Of a DNA stretch of 64,000 nucleotides, positions 33,448 through 41,684 are shown in pieces. This DNA is from Microbacterium sp. Yaish 1 (lineage in GTDB: Bacteria; Actinomycetota; Actinomycetes; Actinomycetales; Microbacteriaceae). Position 1 is the stretch's first letter, and each line of letters begins with the position of its first letter. The notes beneath the pieces are model-generated. The model was given only the letters and a program-made list of their open reading frames with translations. It made no database searches and was not told the DNA's origin. Position numbers and translations under genes: made by a program. The DNA lies in assembly GCF_002245215.1 (NCBI RefSeq), contig NZ_NPMR01000001.1:248001-312000 (forward strand). The letters run 5' to 3'.

Positions 33448-33790
33448 GAGTCTTCCTTTCTCCAGCGCACACCATACACGCGCCACACAGTGGAGGACGC
33501 TGGGAGCGGCGCGTCATATCCTTCCGTCGGCATGTCCTGGCGCGAGGGCCGCGCGGGCGCGCGCGTGCACGCGGAATACACCTTCCGGTGCTCCGATTCC
33601 GACACGTTCGGTGGCTGAAGCGGCGCATTCCGGATCGCCGGGGCTCTCCCAGCGGGTGACGCCCCTACGATCACGGCAAGCCGGCGGTTCCTGATCAGTC
33701 CCACTCGGCCAGGCCCGGTGGCTCTAGCGACCGGGCCGCTTCCCCCACGGTCGACGGACGCAAGGACGCGAGGTCGCGTGCGCGGACACG
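33448..33790. other. Gene-free stretch between topA and the tad operon
   Basis: No convincing gene was found in these 343 bases. The right part (33712-33737) holds a perfect eight-base stem GGCCCGGT/ACCGGGCC with a ten-base loop, a likely terminator for the tad operon on the minus strand. The left part should hold the topA promoter; no clear -10/-35 pair was identified. Confidence 0.6.
33712..33737 (-). terminator. Hairpin after the tad operon
   Basis: GGCCCGGT (33712-33719) and ACCGGGCC (33730-33737) form a perfect eight-base stem over a ten-base loop. It lies 53 bases downstream of the last tad gene. No U-run follows on the minus strand. Confidence 0.5.
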
Positions 33791-34108
33791 TCACACCGGT
33801 GGACCGGCCCGGGCGCGCGCCCGCACCGCGAACCCGCCTGCCGACGACTCGACGACGACGGTCGCGACCACCCCGTCCACCTCGCACGCGGTGAGCGCGA
33901 GCCCCGACCGCGCGACGACCTGCTCGGCTCGGCCGCACGGCACTCCCCCGATGAACCCGAGCGCGGCATCGGCCGCCGCGAGCGCCGCCGTGTCGGCGAC
34001 GGCAGACGCCCGCGCCGACTGGATCGCCACAGCTCCCGCCAGGGCACAGCCCGCGGCGACCGTCGCCGTCACCACCACGACGCCGACGCCCATCGCGACG
34101 CCGGCCAT
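33791..34108 (-). CDS. Rv3654c-family TadE-like protein
   Basis: A 105-residue protein with one N-terminal membrane helix (AMGVGVVVVTATVAAGCALA) and ADTAALAAADAALGFIGGVP after it. It matches the small TadE-like protein seen next to tad genes and topA in actinobacteria. The ATG at 34106-34108 overlaps the TadE stop by one base and has GGAGG upstream. It is probably a minor pilin or pilus assembly factor. Confidence 0.75.
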   Translation of the reverse strand: MAGVAMGVGVVVVTATVAAGCALAGAVAIQSARASAVADTAALAAADAALGFIGGVPCGRAEQVVARSGLALTACEVDGVVATVVVESSAGGFAVRARARAGPPV

Positions 34109-34446
34109 CAGCGTCCTCCGGAGAGCGCACAGGCCTCGGCCCGCAGCGCGGGCAACGGCAACGGGATGCCGTGATGGGCCGTCACGATCGCACATGTGAG
34201 GTCCGCGTCGGATCGCACCTCGAGCGCTGCTCCCCCTGCCGCCGCCTGCACCGCCTCCCCCGCCCGCCCGAGATCTTCGCCCCGCGCGACGAGCCGCGCG
34301 GCCTGAGCAGCCGCATGCTCGAGCCGGATCTGCGTGCCCGCCGCCGCCAGCGCGGCGACGGCGAGCAGCACCAGGAGCATCGCCGCCGGAACGACGACCG
34401 CGAACTCAGCGGCCACCGAGCCGCGATCGTCTCGGCGGAGCGTCAT
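34108..34446 (-). CDS. tadE: TadE-family pilus protein
   Basis: A 112-residue protein with the TadE signature at its start: RRDDRGSVAAEFAVVVPAAM, then a membrane helix LLVLLAVAALAAAGTQI. The conserved Glu in AAEFAVVVP is the usual processing-site residue. TadE proteins are minor pseudopilins of Flp-type pili. The start overlaps the stop of the DUF4244 gene by four bases. Confidence 0.85.
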   Translation of the reverse strand: MTLRRDDRGSVAAEFAVVVPAAMLLVLLAVAALAAAGTQIRLEHAAAQAARLVARGEDLGRAGEAVQAAAGGAALEVRSDADLTCAIVTAHHGIPLPLPALRAEACALSGGR

Positions 34447-34643
34447 TCGACGGTCAACGCCCGTCGCACGAGATCGGTGAGGATGCCGCGCACCTCGTCG
34501 CTGCGCATGATCACCACCAGCAAGCCAGCGAAGGCGACCGCTGCCATCGTCGCGATGGCGTATTCCGCGGTCGCGGCGCCGGACTCGTCGGCGAAGAGCC
34601 TTGCGGCCCGCACTCGCGTCAGTCGAGGAAGGGATCGGTTCAT
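34443..34643 (-). CDS. Flp-type pilin, DUF4244 family
   Basis: A 66-residue protein with FADESGAATAEYAIATMAAV and a hydrophobic helix AFAGLLVVIMRS. The Gly-Ala-Ala-Thr-Ala-Glu-Tyr segment is like the Flp pilin processing region (GxxxxEY), so this is probably the major pilin. The ATG at 34641-34643 has GGAG upstream; an earlier in-frame ATG is less likely. Confidence 0.8.
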   Translation of the reverse strand: MNRSLPRLTRVRAARLFADESGAATAEYAIATMAAVAFAGLLVVIMRSDEVRGILTDLVRRALTVE

Positions 34644-34733
34644 GTCTGCTCCGTTCTGTCGTTTCGTGTTCGGATCGGGCACGGTGGGCACGGTCTGGTC
34701 GGGCGTGGTCGAGCTCGCGCGGGCGGGGCGGCG

Positions 34734-35636
34734 TCACAGCGTCACCGAGGTGCTCGTCATCGCGCTGAGGAGCATCGGGGCGACACCGATCAGGAGGAAC
34801 GCGGGCAGAGTGCACACCCCGAGAGGCAACAGCAGCCGCGAGGTCAGCTGTGCCGCCCGCATCCGCCCCTCGATGCGGGCTCGGTGGCGCTCGAGCTCCG
34901 CGGTGGCGCGCAGCAGATCCACCGCGGGCACGCCTGCCGAGGTCGACAGGTCGAGGACCTCGCGGTCGGCGTCCGACGGCGAGACGTCCACGGATGCCAG
35001 CACCTCCTCTGCGCGGCCGATCGACACACCGCTCGACAGCGCGATCGCGAACAGTTCGGCTGACGTGCCGGGAACGCCGCCGACCGGTCGGGCGCGAGCG
35101 ACGAGACGACGCGTCCATATCTGTGCGCCCGCCATCAGCAGCGCACCGACGACGAGACACGCCGCGCCCACGGGATGCCGCAGGGTGGCGAGTACGTCGA
35201 AACCGAGCAGCAGTGCGAGCGCGACGGCGACGAGCGGCAGCCACCCGACGAGGCGGGCCGTGGCTGTGGGTTCGGCGAGCGCGACACGGATGTCGTCGCG
35301 AGCCTGGTGGGCGTCACGCAGGGCCTCGGCCATCCCCCGCAGCGTGCGCGCCAGCGGAGCGCCTACGGTCGTCGCGACATGCCAGGCGGCCGCGACCTCG
35401 CGCCACGCGCCGGGTTCCGCGGCGATGGCCTCGGTGAGCGGTTCCCCCTCCCGACGCCGTGCGTACACGCGCCGGGGCGCCGAGGCGCCCGATGCGGCCA
35501 GGTGCTCCCAGGCCCGGTCGGGTGCGATCCCGGCTTCGAGGAGCACGGCGAGTCGGTGCAGGACCGGTGCGACATCCGCCGCGGCCGCGGCATCCGCCTC
35601 AGCCACGGCACGCTGCACGGGCCACCGCAGCCTCAT
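34734..35636 (-). CDS. Type II secretion F / TadB-like membrane protein
   Basis: A 300-residue inner-membrane protein. VLHRLAVLLEAGIAPDRAWE and AWHVATTVGAPLARTLRGMA form the T2SSF cytoplasmic domain, repeated in the second half (ELFAIALSSGVSIGRAEEVL). Three to four membrane helices are visible (LVGWLPLVAVALALLLGFDV, GAACLVVGALLMAG). Tad systems often have separate TadB and TadC; here one protein with both halves seems to do both jobs. It overlaps the TadA gene by four bases. Confidence 0.85.
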   Translation of the reverse strand: MRLRWPVQRAVAEADAAAAADVAPVLHRLAVLLEAGIAPDRAWEHLAASGASAPRRVYARRREGEPLTEAIAAEPGAWREVAAAWHVATTVGAPLARTLRGMAEALRDAHQARDDIRVALAEPTATARLVGWLPLVAVALALLLGFDVLATLRHPVGAACLVVGALLMAGAQIWTRRLVARARPVGGVPGTSAELFAIALSSGVSIGRAEEVLASVDVSPSDADREVLDLSTSAGVPAVDLLRATAELERHRARIEGRMRAAQLTSRLLLPLGVCTLPAFLLIGVAPMLLSAMTSTSVTL

Positions 35637-36655
35637 GCTCGCTCCTCGACTCCGAGGCGCCCGTCTCGCAGGATCGGCCGGGCGATGCCGACGACCCGTC
35701 GCACACCGTCGACATGACCGACGTGGACGATCGCGCCGATCGCGCTCACCACTTGCCTCGCGACACCGTGATCGTCGAGCCCCGCCAATGCGCCGAGCGC
35801 CTCGAGCCGCGCCGGGACATCGGCGAGGCCGCTGGCGTGCACGGTGCCGGCACCGCCGTGATGGCCGGTGTTGAGGGCGGTGAGCAGCTCGCGCACCTCT
35901 TCACCGCGGCACTCCCCCACCACGAGGCGATCGGGTCGCATGCGCAGCGCCTCACGCACCAGCCGAGCGAGCGGCACGGCCCCGGCGCCCTCGAGATTGG
36001 GCTGTCGCGCTTCGAGCCGCACGTGATGGGGGTGATCGAGCCTCAGCTCAGCGACATCCTCGATCGTGACGATCCGTTCGACCGGGCTCGCGCACGACAA
36101 CAGCGCCGCGAGGAGCGTCGTCTTTCCCGCACCCGTCGCCCCCGTGACGAGGAGATTCGTCCGCTCCGCGACGAGCTGACGAAGGTCCGCGGCCACCGCC
36201 GCGTCGAACATGCCTCGTCGCTCGAGATCAGCGATACTCAGCTGCTCGACCGCGGGCAGCCGGATCGAGATGGCCGACCCCTCGCATGCCACCGGCGACA
36301 GGACGGCGTGCACGCGGATGCCGCCGGCCCACCGCACGTCGGCACAGGGCGTGGCGTCGTCGAGGTGGCGTCCCCCGATCGCGATCAACGCCACGGCGAG
36401 CGCACGCACCTCGGCCTCGTTCGGACGCCACCCGTCAGCGCGCTCCGCGCCCCGACCCCGGTCGACGAAGACACCGCGCTCTCCGTTGATGAAGACATCC
36501 GTCGCATCGGGATCGAGCAGGTGCTCGCGCAGCGGATCGAGCGCCGCGTCGTCGGGAAGCTTCCGCTGCGGTGCCGGAGTGGGCGCCGCGGCCGGTTTCC
36601 GGCGCCCGTCCCCGACGGACCCCCGGCGCGGTACGACGACGAATGCTGAGGACAT
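35633..36655 (-). CDS. tadA: TadA/CpaF-type pilus assembly ATPase
   Basis: A 340-residue secretion ATPase. DPDATDVFINGERGVFVDRG is the N-terminal domain entry, TNLLVTGATGAGKTTLLAAL the Walker A, IVTIEDVAELRL the Asp box, MRPDRLVVGECRGEEV the Walker B region and TALNTGHHGGAGTVHASG the His box. It powers pilin assembly. TAGTGT lies six bases before the ATG and no ribosome site is seen, so the operon message is probably leaderless. A 6C RNA lies upstream. Confidence 0.92.
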   Translation of the reverse strand: MSSAFVVVPRRGSVGDGRRKPAAAPTPAPQRKLPDDAALDPLREHLLDPDATDVFINGERGVFVDRGRGAERADGWRPNEAEVRALAVALIAIGGRHLDDATPCADVRWAGGIRVHAVLSPVACEGSAISIRLPAVEQLSIADLERRGMFDAAVAADLRQLVAERTNLLVTGATGAGKTTLLAALLSCASPVERIVTIEDVAELRLDHPHHVRLEARQPNLEGAGAVPLARLVREALRMRPDRLVVGECRGEEVRELLTALNTGHHGGAGTVHASGLADVPARLEALGALAGLDDHGVARQVVSAIGAIVHVGHVDGVRRVVGIARPILRDGRLGVEERA

Positions 36656-37062
36656 GCCCCGACACTAGGAACCATCGGGATCGTCGATGGATCCGAGGCC
36701 CCGGAGACGGGACAATCGGCGCCGGTGGCCGGGTGGGGAGAAGACGCGGCGGGCAACGCCGTCCGACACCGTAGTCGGGCCCGGAGAAATGAAGAAGGAC
36801 GGCACCCCACATTGGGGGATAGGGGTGCCGTCCACGCAACGTCCCGCCGCTTGGGGGGTAGGTCGGGCCGCCACGGGCGCGATCGATGTCGCAGCCGGGA
36901 TCAGCTTACGCTGTCCGACCCGCTGCGACCCAATCACCGCACCGCCGCGCCACTCTCGGCACGACCACCCACTATCGGCGGTAGTCTCCTGATCTCGCCG
37001 CGGTCTAGATTGACCGCACGCCGCCCGTGCGCGGCGCCATCGACCGCGAAGGAGCGTGCCGT
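36656..37062. other. Intergenic region between tad operon and acs
   Basis: These 407 bases contain the tadA promoter (TAGTGT at 36662-36667, minus), the 6C-type RNA (36786-36870, minus) and the acs promoter region. No protein gene was seen. The acs ribosome site AAGGAG lies at the right end. AGCTTACGCT near 36903 could belong to a promoter on either strand. Confidence 0.6.
36786..36870 (-). ncRNA. 6C RNA (two C-rich-loop hairpins)
   Basis: On the minus strand two hairpins follow each other. The first has stem CCCGACC/GGCGGG (36861-36867 with 36843-36848) and loop TACCCCCCAAGC. The second has a perfect 12-base stem GGACGGCACCCC (36822-36833 with 36797-36808) and loop TATCCCCCAATGT, followed by TTCTTCATTTCT as terminator tail. 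Paired hairpins with loops of five to six C are the definition of the actinobacterial 6C RNA, which as I recall is often found near pilus or partition genes. Here it precedes tadA on the same strand. The 5' end is unknown. Confidence 0.78.
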
Positions 37063-39027
37063 ATGAGCAGCCAGATCGACCACCTGCTGACCGAGACCCG
37101 GCGTTTCGCGCCGTCGCCGGAGTTCGCCGCATCCGCCGTCGGCACCGCCGAGCTCTACGAGCGCGCCGCGGCCGACCGCGAGGGCTTCTGGGCCGACCAG
37201 GCGCGCGAGCTGCACTGGCACAAGCCCTTCACCCAGGTGCTCGACTGGTCCAACCCGCCGTTCGCGGAGTGGTTCGCCGACGGTGAGCTGAACGTCGCGT
37301 ACAACTGCCTCGACCGTCACGTCGAAGCCGGCCTCGGTGACCGTGTTGCGCTGCTGTGGGAGGGCGAGCCGGGCGATGACCGCGCCGTGACCTACGGCGA
37401 GCTCACCGACGAGGTCAAGCGCCTGGCCAACGTCCTGACCGAGCTCGGGATCGAGCAGGGCGACCGCGTTGCGATCTACATGCCGATGATCCCCGAGGCC
37501 GTCGCCGCGATGCTCGCCGTCGCCCGCGTCGGCGCGGTGCACTCGGTCGTGTTCGGCGGGTTCTCGGCCGACAGCCTGCGGACCCGCATCGACGATGCCG
37601 GAGCCAAGCTCGTCATCACCGCCGACGGCGGCTATCGCAAGGGCAAGGTCTCGCCGCTCAAGCCCGCCGTCGACCAGGCGCTGGCCGACCGGGGCGCCGG
37701 TCCGCAGCTCACCGTCGAGCACGTCATCGTGGTGCGGCGCGGCGGCAACGACATCGAATGGAACGACGAGCGCGACATGTGGTGGCACGACGTCGTGCCG
37801 GCGGCATCCCCCGACCACGAGGCGCAGGCGTTCCCCGCCGAGAACCCGCTGTTCATCCTGTACACCTCGGGAACGACGGGAAAGCCGAAGGGCATCCTGC
37901 ACACCTCCGGCGGCTATCTGACGCAGGCCGCTTTCACCAACCGCGTCGTGCACGACCTGCACGCCGAGACGGACGTCTACTGGTGCACCGCCGACATCGG
38001 GTGGGTCACCGGGCACAGCTACGTCACATACGGCCCGCTCGCCAACGGCGCGACGCAGGTGCTCTACGAGGGAACCCCCGACACGCCCCACCCGGGCCGC
38101 TCGTGGGAGATCATCCAGAAGTACGGCGTGACGATCTACTACACCGCCCCCACCGCGATCCGGTCCTTCATGAAGGTCGGCCGTCAGGTTCCGGCGCAGT
38201 ACGACCTGTCGAGCATCCGCCTGCTCGGTTCGGTGGGCGAGCCCATCAACCCCGAGGCGTGGATGTGGTACCGCAAGGTCATCGGCGGCAAGAAGGCCCC
38301 CATCGTCGACACGTGGTGGCAGACCGAGACCGGCGCCATCATGATCTCCGCGCTGCCGGGCGTCACCGAGACGAAGCCCGGATCCGCGCAGGTCGCGCTC
38401 CCCGGCATCTCGATCGACGTCGTCGACGAAGAGGGCAACCGCGTGGGCGAGGGCAACGGCGGGCTGCTCGTCATCACGGAGCCCTGGCCGAGCATGCTGC
38501 GGGGTATCTGGGGCGACCCCGACCGCTTCGTCGAGACGTATTGGGAGAAGTTCCAGAAGCAGGGCTATTACTTCGCCGGCGACGGCGCCCGGCTCGACGA
38601 CGACGGCGACATCTGGCTGATGGGCCGCGTCGACGACGTCATGAACGTCTCGGGGCATCGCTTGTCGACGACCGAGATCGAGTCCGCGCTCGTCGCGCAC
38701 GAGTCGACCGCCGAGGCAGCCGTCGTCGGAGCCTCGGACGAGACCACGGGCCAGGCCGTCGTGGCCTTCGTCATCATCAAGCAGAGCTACCTCGACGCCC
38801 ACTCCCCCGACGGTCTGGCGACGTCGCTCCGGCAGTGGGTCGGCGAGCAGATCGGACCCATCGCACGGCCCCGCGACGTCTACATCGTCGGCGAGCTGCC
38901 GAAGACCCGCTCGGGCAAGATCATGCGACGGCTGCTGCGGGATGTCGCCGAGGGCCGTGAGGTCGGCGACACCACGACGCTCGCCGACACCGCGGTCATG
39001 TCGGTCATCAGCGCTCAGCTGAAGTAG
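37063..39027 (+). CDS. acs: Acetyl-CoA synthetase
   Basis: A 654-residue enzyme making acetyl-CoA from acetate, ATP and CoA. The ATP loop is ILYTSGTTGKPKGILHT, the A4/A5 motif is TWWQTETGAIMIS, and the hinge is YFAGDGARLDDDGDIWLMGR. The catalytic Lys is in KTRSGKIMRRLLR, the residue that is acetylated to switch the enzyme off. Length fits the family. The ATG at 37063 has AAGGAG nine bases upstream. Confidence 0.97.
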   Translation: MSSQIDHLLTETRRFAPSPEFAASAVGTAELYERAAADREGFWADQARELHWHKPFTQVLDWSNPPFAEWFADGELNVAYNCLDRHVEAGLGDRVALLWEGEPGDDRAVTYGELTDEVKRLANVLTELGIEQGDRVAIYMPMIPEAVAAMLAVARVGAVHSVVFGGFSADSLRTRIDDAGAKLVITADGGYRKGKVSPLKPAVDQALADRGAGPQLTVEHVIVVRRGGNDIEWNDERDMWWHDVVPAASPDHEAQAFPAENPLFILYTSGTTGKPKGILHTSGGYLTQAAFTNRVVHDLHAETDVYWCTADIGWVTGHSYVTYGPLANGATQVLYEGTPDTPHPGRSWEIIQKYGVTIYYTAPTAIRSFMKVGRQVPAQYDLSSIRLLGSVGEPINPEAWMWYRKVIGGKKAPIVDTWWQTETGAIMISALPGVTETKPGSAQVALPGISIDVVDEEGNRVGEGNGGLLVITEPWPSMLRGIWGDPDRFVETYWEKFQKQGYYFAGDGARLDDDGDIWLMGRVDDVMNVSGHRLSTTEIESALVAHESTAEAAVVGASDETTGQAVVAFVIIKQSYLDAHSPDGLATSLRQWVGEQIGPIARPRDVYIVGELPKTRSGKIMRRLLRDVAEGREVGDTTTLADTAVMSVISAQLK

Positions 39028-39049
39028 CCGGCCCGCGGGCTCGATCGCG

Positions 39050-40789
39050 TCACTCGGCGTCGCGGTCGAGGCCGCGCGCCCGGATCTCCTCGATGTCGAG
39101 ATCGGCGAGGATGCGGCGCGCCACGAGGTCGTCGATCGTGCCGTCTCGGCGCAGGCGCAGCAGCACTTCGCGCTTGCGATCGAGCATCGCCAGCCGCAGC
39201 CGCGTCGCCTCCCGGTGCCGGATGAGCGGCGAGCGCTGTGTCAGGTCGATGTCGTCGCTGACGGCGAGCATCTCGAGCTGCGGCGCGGGCCGGTGCCCGT
39301 CGCCATCGGACGGCCCGGGCGGCACGGGGCCCATGCGCGACGCATCCTCGTCGGACGAGTCGTCGTCGATGTCGGCGTCCGGGTCGCGTTCCTCGGCCGC
39401 CCGTTGGCGCGCGACGGCGCGGGCGTTCGCGAGCTCGAGGCGCTCGTAGCCCTCGTGCCGGGCGCGGTCGCGGACACGATCGCTGACCCCGTGCTCCACG
39501 GCGAGGTCGTCGAGTGCTGCGAGTGCGGCACCCGAGATCGCCCGCTGAGCGAGCTCGTACTCCTCGATCGCCGCGTCGTCGGCGGGGAGCTTCGCCCACC
39601 GGATGACGACGGGGAGCAACGGCCCCTGCACGAGCAGGGTGAGCACGATGACGCCCGCCGTGACGAACACGATCGAGTCGCGTCCCTCGACCGGCTCCCC
39701 CGACGCCGTCGTGATCGGCACCGACAGGGCGATGGCGAGCGACACGGCGCCGCGGAACCCCGACACGGTGCTGACGACCCGCGAACGATGACGCAGCGAT
39801 CTGCTCGACCCGGCCGCCGGACGCGAGAAAGGCGAGAACAGCCACTGGAAGAGGTAGCGCACGACGAAGAGCGCCACCCACGCCGCGACGGTGACGAGAA
39901 GCAGGATGCCGATCTCCGAGGGCGAGATCTCATGCAGCACCAGCTGCACCTCGAGACCGATCAGCACGAACAGCGCACCGTTGAGCAGATACACCCCGAA
40001 CGGCCAGGTGGCATCGGCGGCCCGGCGCGACATGGCGGTCGTGATGCGCGGCGAGACCCAGGCGACGATGAGCCCCGCGAAGACCACGGCGAGCACGCCC
40101 GACGCCTCGATCAGCTCGGCGACCAGGAAGGCGACGAACGGGACGAGCAGCAGCGTCAGGTTGATCGTCAGGGTCGACTGCATCCGCCGGAGGGCGAGGA
40201 AGGCGAGCGCCGCGACGGCGATGCCGGCCGCCGCTCCGCCGAGGTACGACAGCAGCACCATGCCCGTGATCGAGAGGGCGCTGACCTGGTCACCGAGCAG
40301 GAGCGAGACCGCGATGGCGTAGAGGACGAGGGCCGTGCCGTCGTTCGTGAGGCTCTCCGCCTTGAGCTTCATGAAGGTGCGGGCGGGCAGCAGCCTGCCG
40401 AGCGCGGCCACCGCGGTGGCGTCGGGCGGGGCGACCGCGGCCCCGAGCACGAGCGCGGCCTCCCACGGCACCCCCAGCCAGGTCGCGACAGCAGCGACGG
40501 CGAACGCCGAGGCGACGACGAGCAGAGTGCTCATCGGCACGATGTAGCGGAGCGACCGGCGGACCGAACGCAGCGACGTCGTCCACGCCTCGCGGAACAG
40601 CAGCACCGGCAGGAACAGCAGCAGCACCGTCTCCGGCGGCAGCTCGATGGCGCGCAGCTCGGGGACGAACCCGAGCAGCAGACCGATCACGAGCAGCACG
40701 AGCGGCGTCGCGACGCGCAACCGCGGCGCCAGGACGGTTCCGACCAGAAGGGCGATGCCCAGCAGAACCGTGACCTCGAGTCCCTGCAT
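39050..40789 (-). CDS. Na+/H+ antiporter, CPA1 family
   Basis: A 579-residue membrane protein with about 12 helices in residues 1-400. LGAAVAPPDATAVAALGRLL is the substrate Asp region, LKAESLTNDGTALVLYAIAV the ND segment typical of CPA1 exchangers and FRGAVSLAIALSVPI the conserved Arg helix. The C-terminal 170 residues are soluble and charged (YEEY-like ELAQRAISGAAL, RDRARHEGYERLEL). It should exchange Na+ or K+ for H+ in pH balance. Confidence 0.9.
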   Translation of the reverse strand: MQGLEVTVLLGIALLVGTVLAPRLRVATPLVLLVIGLLLGFVPELRAIELPPETVLLLFLPVLLFREAWTTSLRSVRRSLRYIVPMSTLLVVASAFAVAAVATWLGVPWEAALVLGAAVAPPDATAVAALGRLLPARTFMKLKAESLTNDGTALVLYAIAVSLLLGDQVSALSITGMVLLSYLGGAAAGIAVAALAFLALRRMQSTLTINLTLLLVPFVAFLVAELIEASGVLAVVFAGLIVAWVSPRITTAMSRRAADATWPFGVYLLNGALFVLIGLEVQLVLHEISPSEIGILLLVTVAAWVALFVVRYLFQWLFSPFSRPAAGSSRSLRHRSRVVSTVSGFRGAVSLAIALSVPITTASGEPVEGRDSIVFVTAGVIVLTLLVQGPLLPVVIRWAKLPADDAAIEEYELAQRAISGAALAALDDLAVEHGVSDRVRDRARHEGYERLELANARAVARQRAAEERDPDADIDDDSSDEDASRMGPVPPGPSDGDGHRPAPQLEMLAVSDDIDLTQRSPLIRHREATRLRLAMLDRKREVLLRLRRDGTIDDLVARRILADLDIEEIRARGLDRDAE

Positions 40790-40841
40790 CCCTACCGCCC
40801 TTCCGCGTGGTCCACACCAGAGCGTAGGGCCGCGAGCCGCC

Positions 40842-40865
40842 CCTCGGGCGGTGTTCCGCCCGAGG
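40842..40865 (-). terminator. Hairpin downstream of ridA
   Basis: A perfect ten-base stem CCTCGGGCGG/CCGCCCGAGG (40842-40851, 40856-40865) with a TGTT loop. It lies 26 bases after the ridA stop and before the antiporter gene on the same strand. Confidence 0.6.
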
Positions 40866-40891
40866 TTCGCGGCGGGCGGAGAGCCCGAGGA

Positions 40892-41359
40892 TCAGACGAG
40901 GGCGAAGACGACCTCTACCTCGACCGGCGAATCGAGCGGCAGCACCGGCACCCCGACCGCCGACCGCGCGTGACGACCGGCGTCGCCGAAGATCTCGCCC
41001 AGCACTTCGCTCGCGCCGTTGATGACACCGGGCTGTCCCGTGAAGTCCGGGACGGATGCCACGAAGCCGGTCACCTTCACGACCCGAGCGAGGTTGTCGA
41101 CACCGCCGGCCACATCCGCCGCGGCGGCGATGGCGTTGAGCGCGCACTGACGCGCGAGCTGCTTGGCCGCATCGGCCGCGACGAGACCGTCGCCCTCGCC
41201 GACCTTGCCGGTCGCGGGCAGCGCGCCGTCGATCATGGGCAGCTGCCCGGAGGTGTAGACGAGGCCGTCGTGCTCAGTCGCGGGGATGTAGGCCGCGACG
41301 GGCGGGACCACGGGCGGAAGCTGGATGCCGAGCTCGGCCAGGCGCGCCGAGACGCTCAT
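40892..41359 (-). CDS. RidA-family enamine/imine deaminase
   Basis: A 155-residue YjgF/RidA-type protein beginning MSVSARLAELGIQLPPVVPP. DGLVYTSGQLPMIDGALPAT is the GQ segment, and ARQCALNAIAAAADVAGGVD and VKVTGFVASVPDFTGQPGVI are family signatures. It matches the longer subgroup with a PPVAAYIP N-terminus. The usual catalytic Arg is not obvious near the end (GRHARSAVGVPVLPLDSPVE carries the candidate). It should hydrolyse reactive enamines. The start overlaps the DUF4177 stop as ATGA. Confidence 0.85.
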   Translation of the reverse strand: MSVSARLAELGIQLPPVVPPVAAYIPATEHDGLVYTSGQLPMIDGALPATGKVGEGDGLVAADAAKQLARQCALNAIAAAADVAGGVDNLARVVKVTGFVASVPDFTGQPGVINGASEVLGEIFGDAGRHARSAVGVPVLPLDSPVEVEVVFALV

Positions 41360-41577
41360 GCGCCCGTGCCCTCGAACTGCTGGGCTGCCTGGTGGGCCGC
41401 CCCGAGACCGGCGTTGGCTGCTCCCCCGCCCACGGGACGCTTGAAGTAGGCGACGAGCCCGCCCTCGGGGCCGGGCACGACCTGCACGAGCTCCCAGCCC
41501 TGCTTGCCCCAGTTGTTGAGGATCGCCGCGGTGTTGTGGATCAGCAGGGGCGTGGTGAGGTACTCCCACGTCGTCAT
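41356..41577 (-). CDS. DUF4177 small protein
   Basis: A 73-residue protein beginning MTTWEYLTTPLLIHNTAAIL and continuing NNWGKQGWELVQVVPGPEGG. The W-EY and GWELV pattern is the DUF4177 family. No function is known. It is the first gene of a two-gene unit with ridA. The chosen start is the ATG at 41575-41577; a longer frame upstream adds a basic tail without a ribosome site. Confidence 0.8.
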   Translation of the reverse strand: MTTWEYLTTPLLIHNTAAILNNWGKQGWELVQVVPGPEGGLVAYFKRPVGGGAANAGLGAAHQAAQQFEGTGA

Positions 41578-41684
41578 CGGGGCTCCGATCTTCGGCTTTC
41601 GCTCGCGCGCCGGCATGCGCGGAGGCACGCGCGCAAGGGGTGGTCCTGAGGCGGATGCCCAGGTATCTCGCTTACGATCACCCT

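Noticed and set aside
36934..38802. A 622-codon minus-strand gene over acs
   Set aside because: Antisense shadow of acs, with repetitive composition and no motif.
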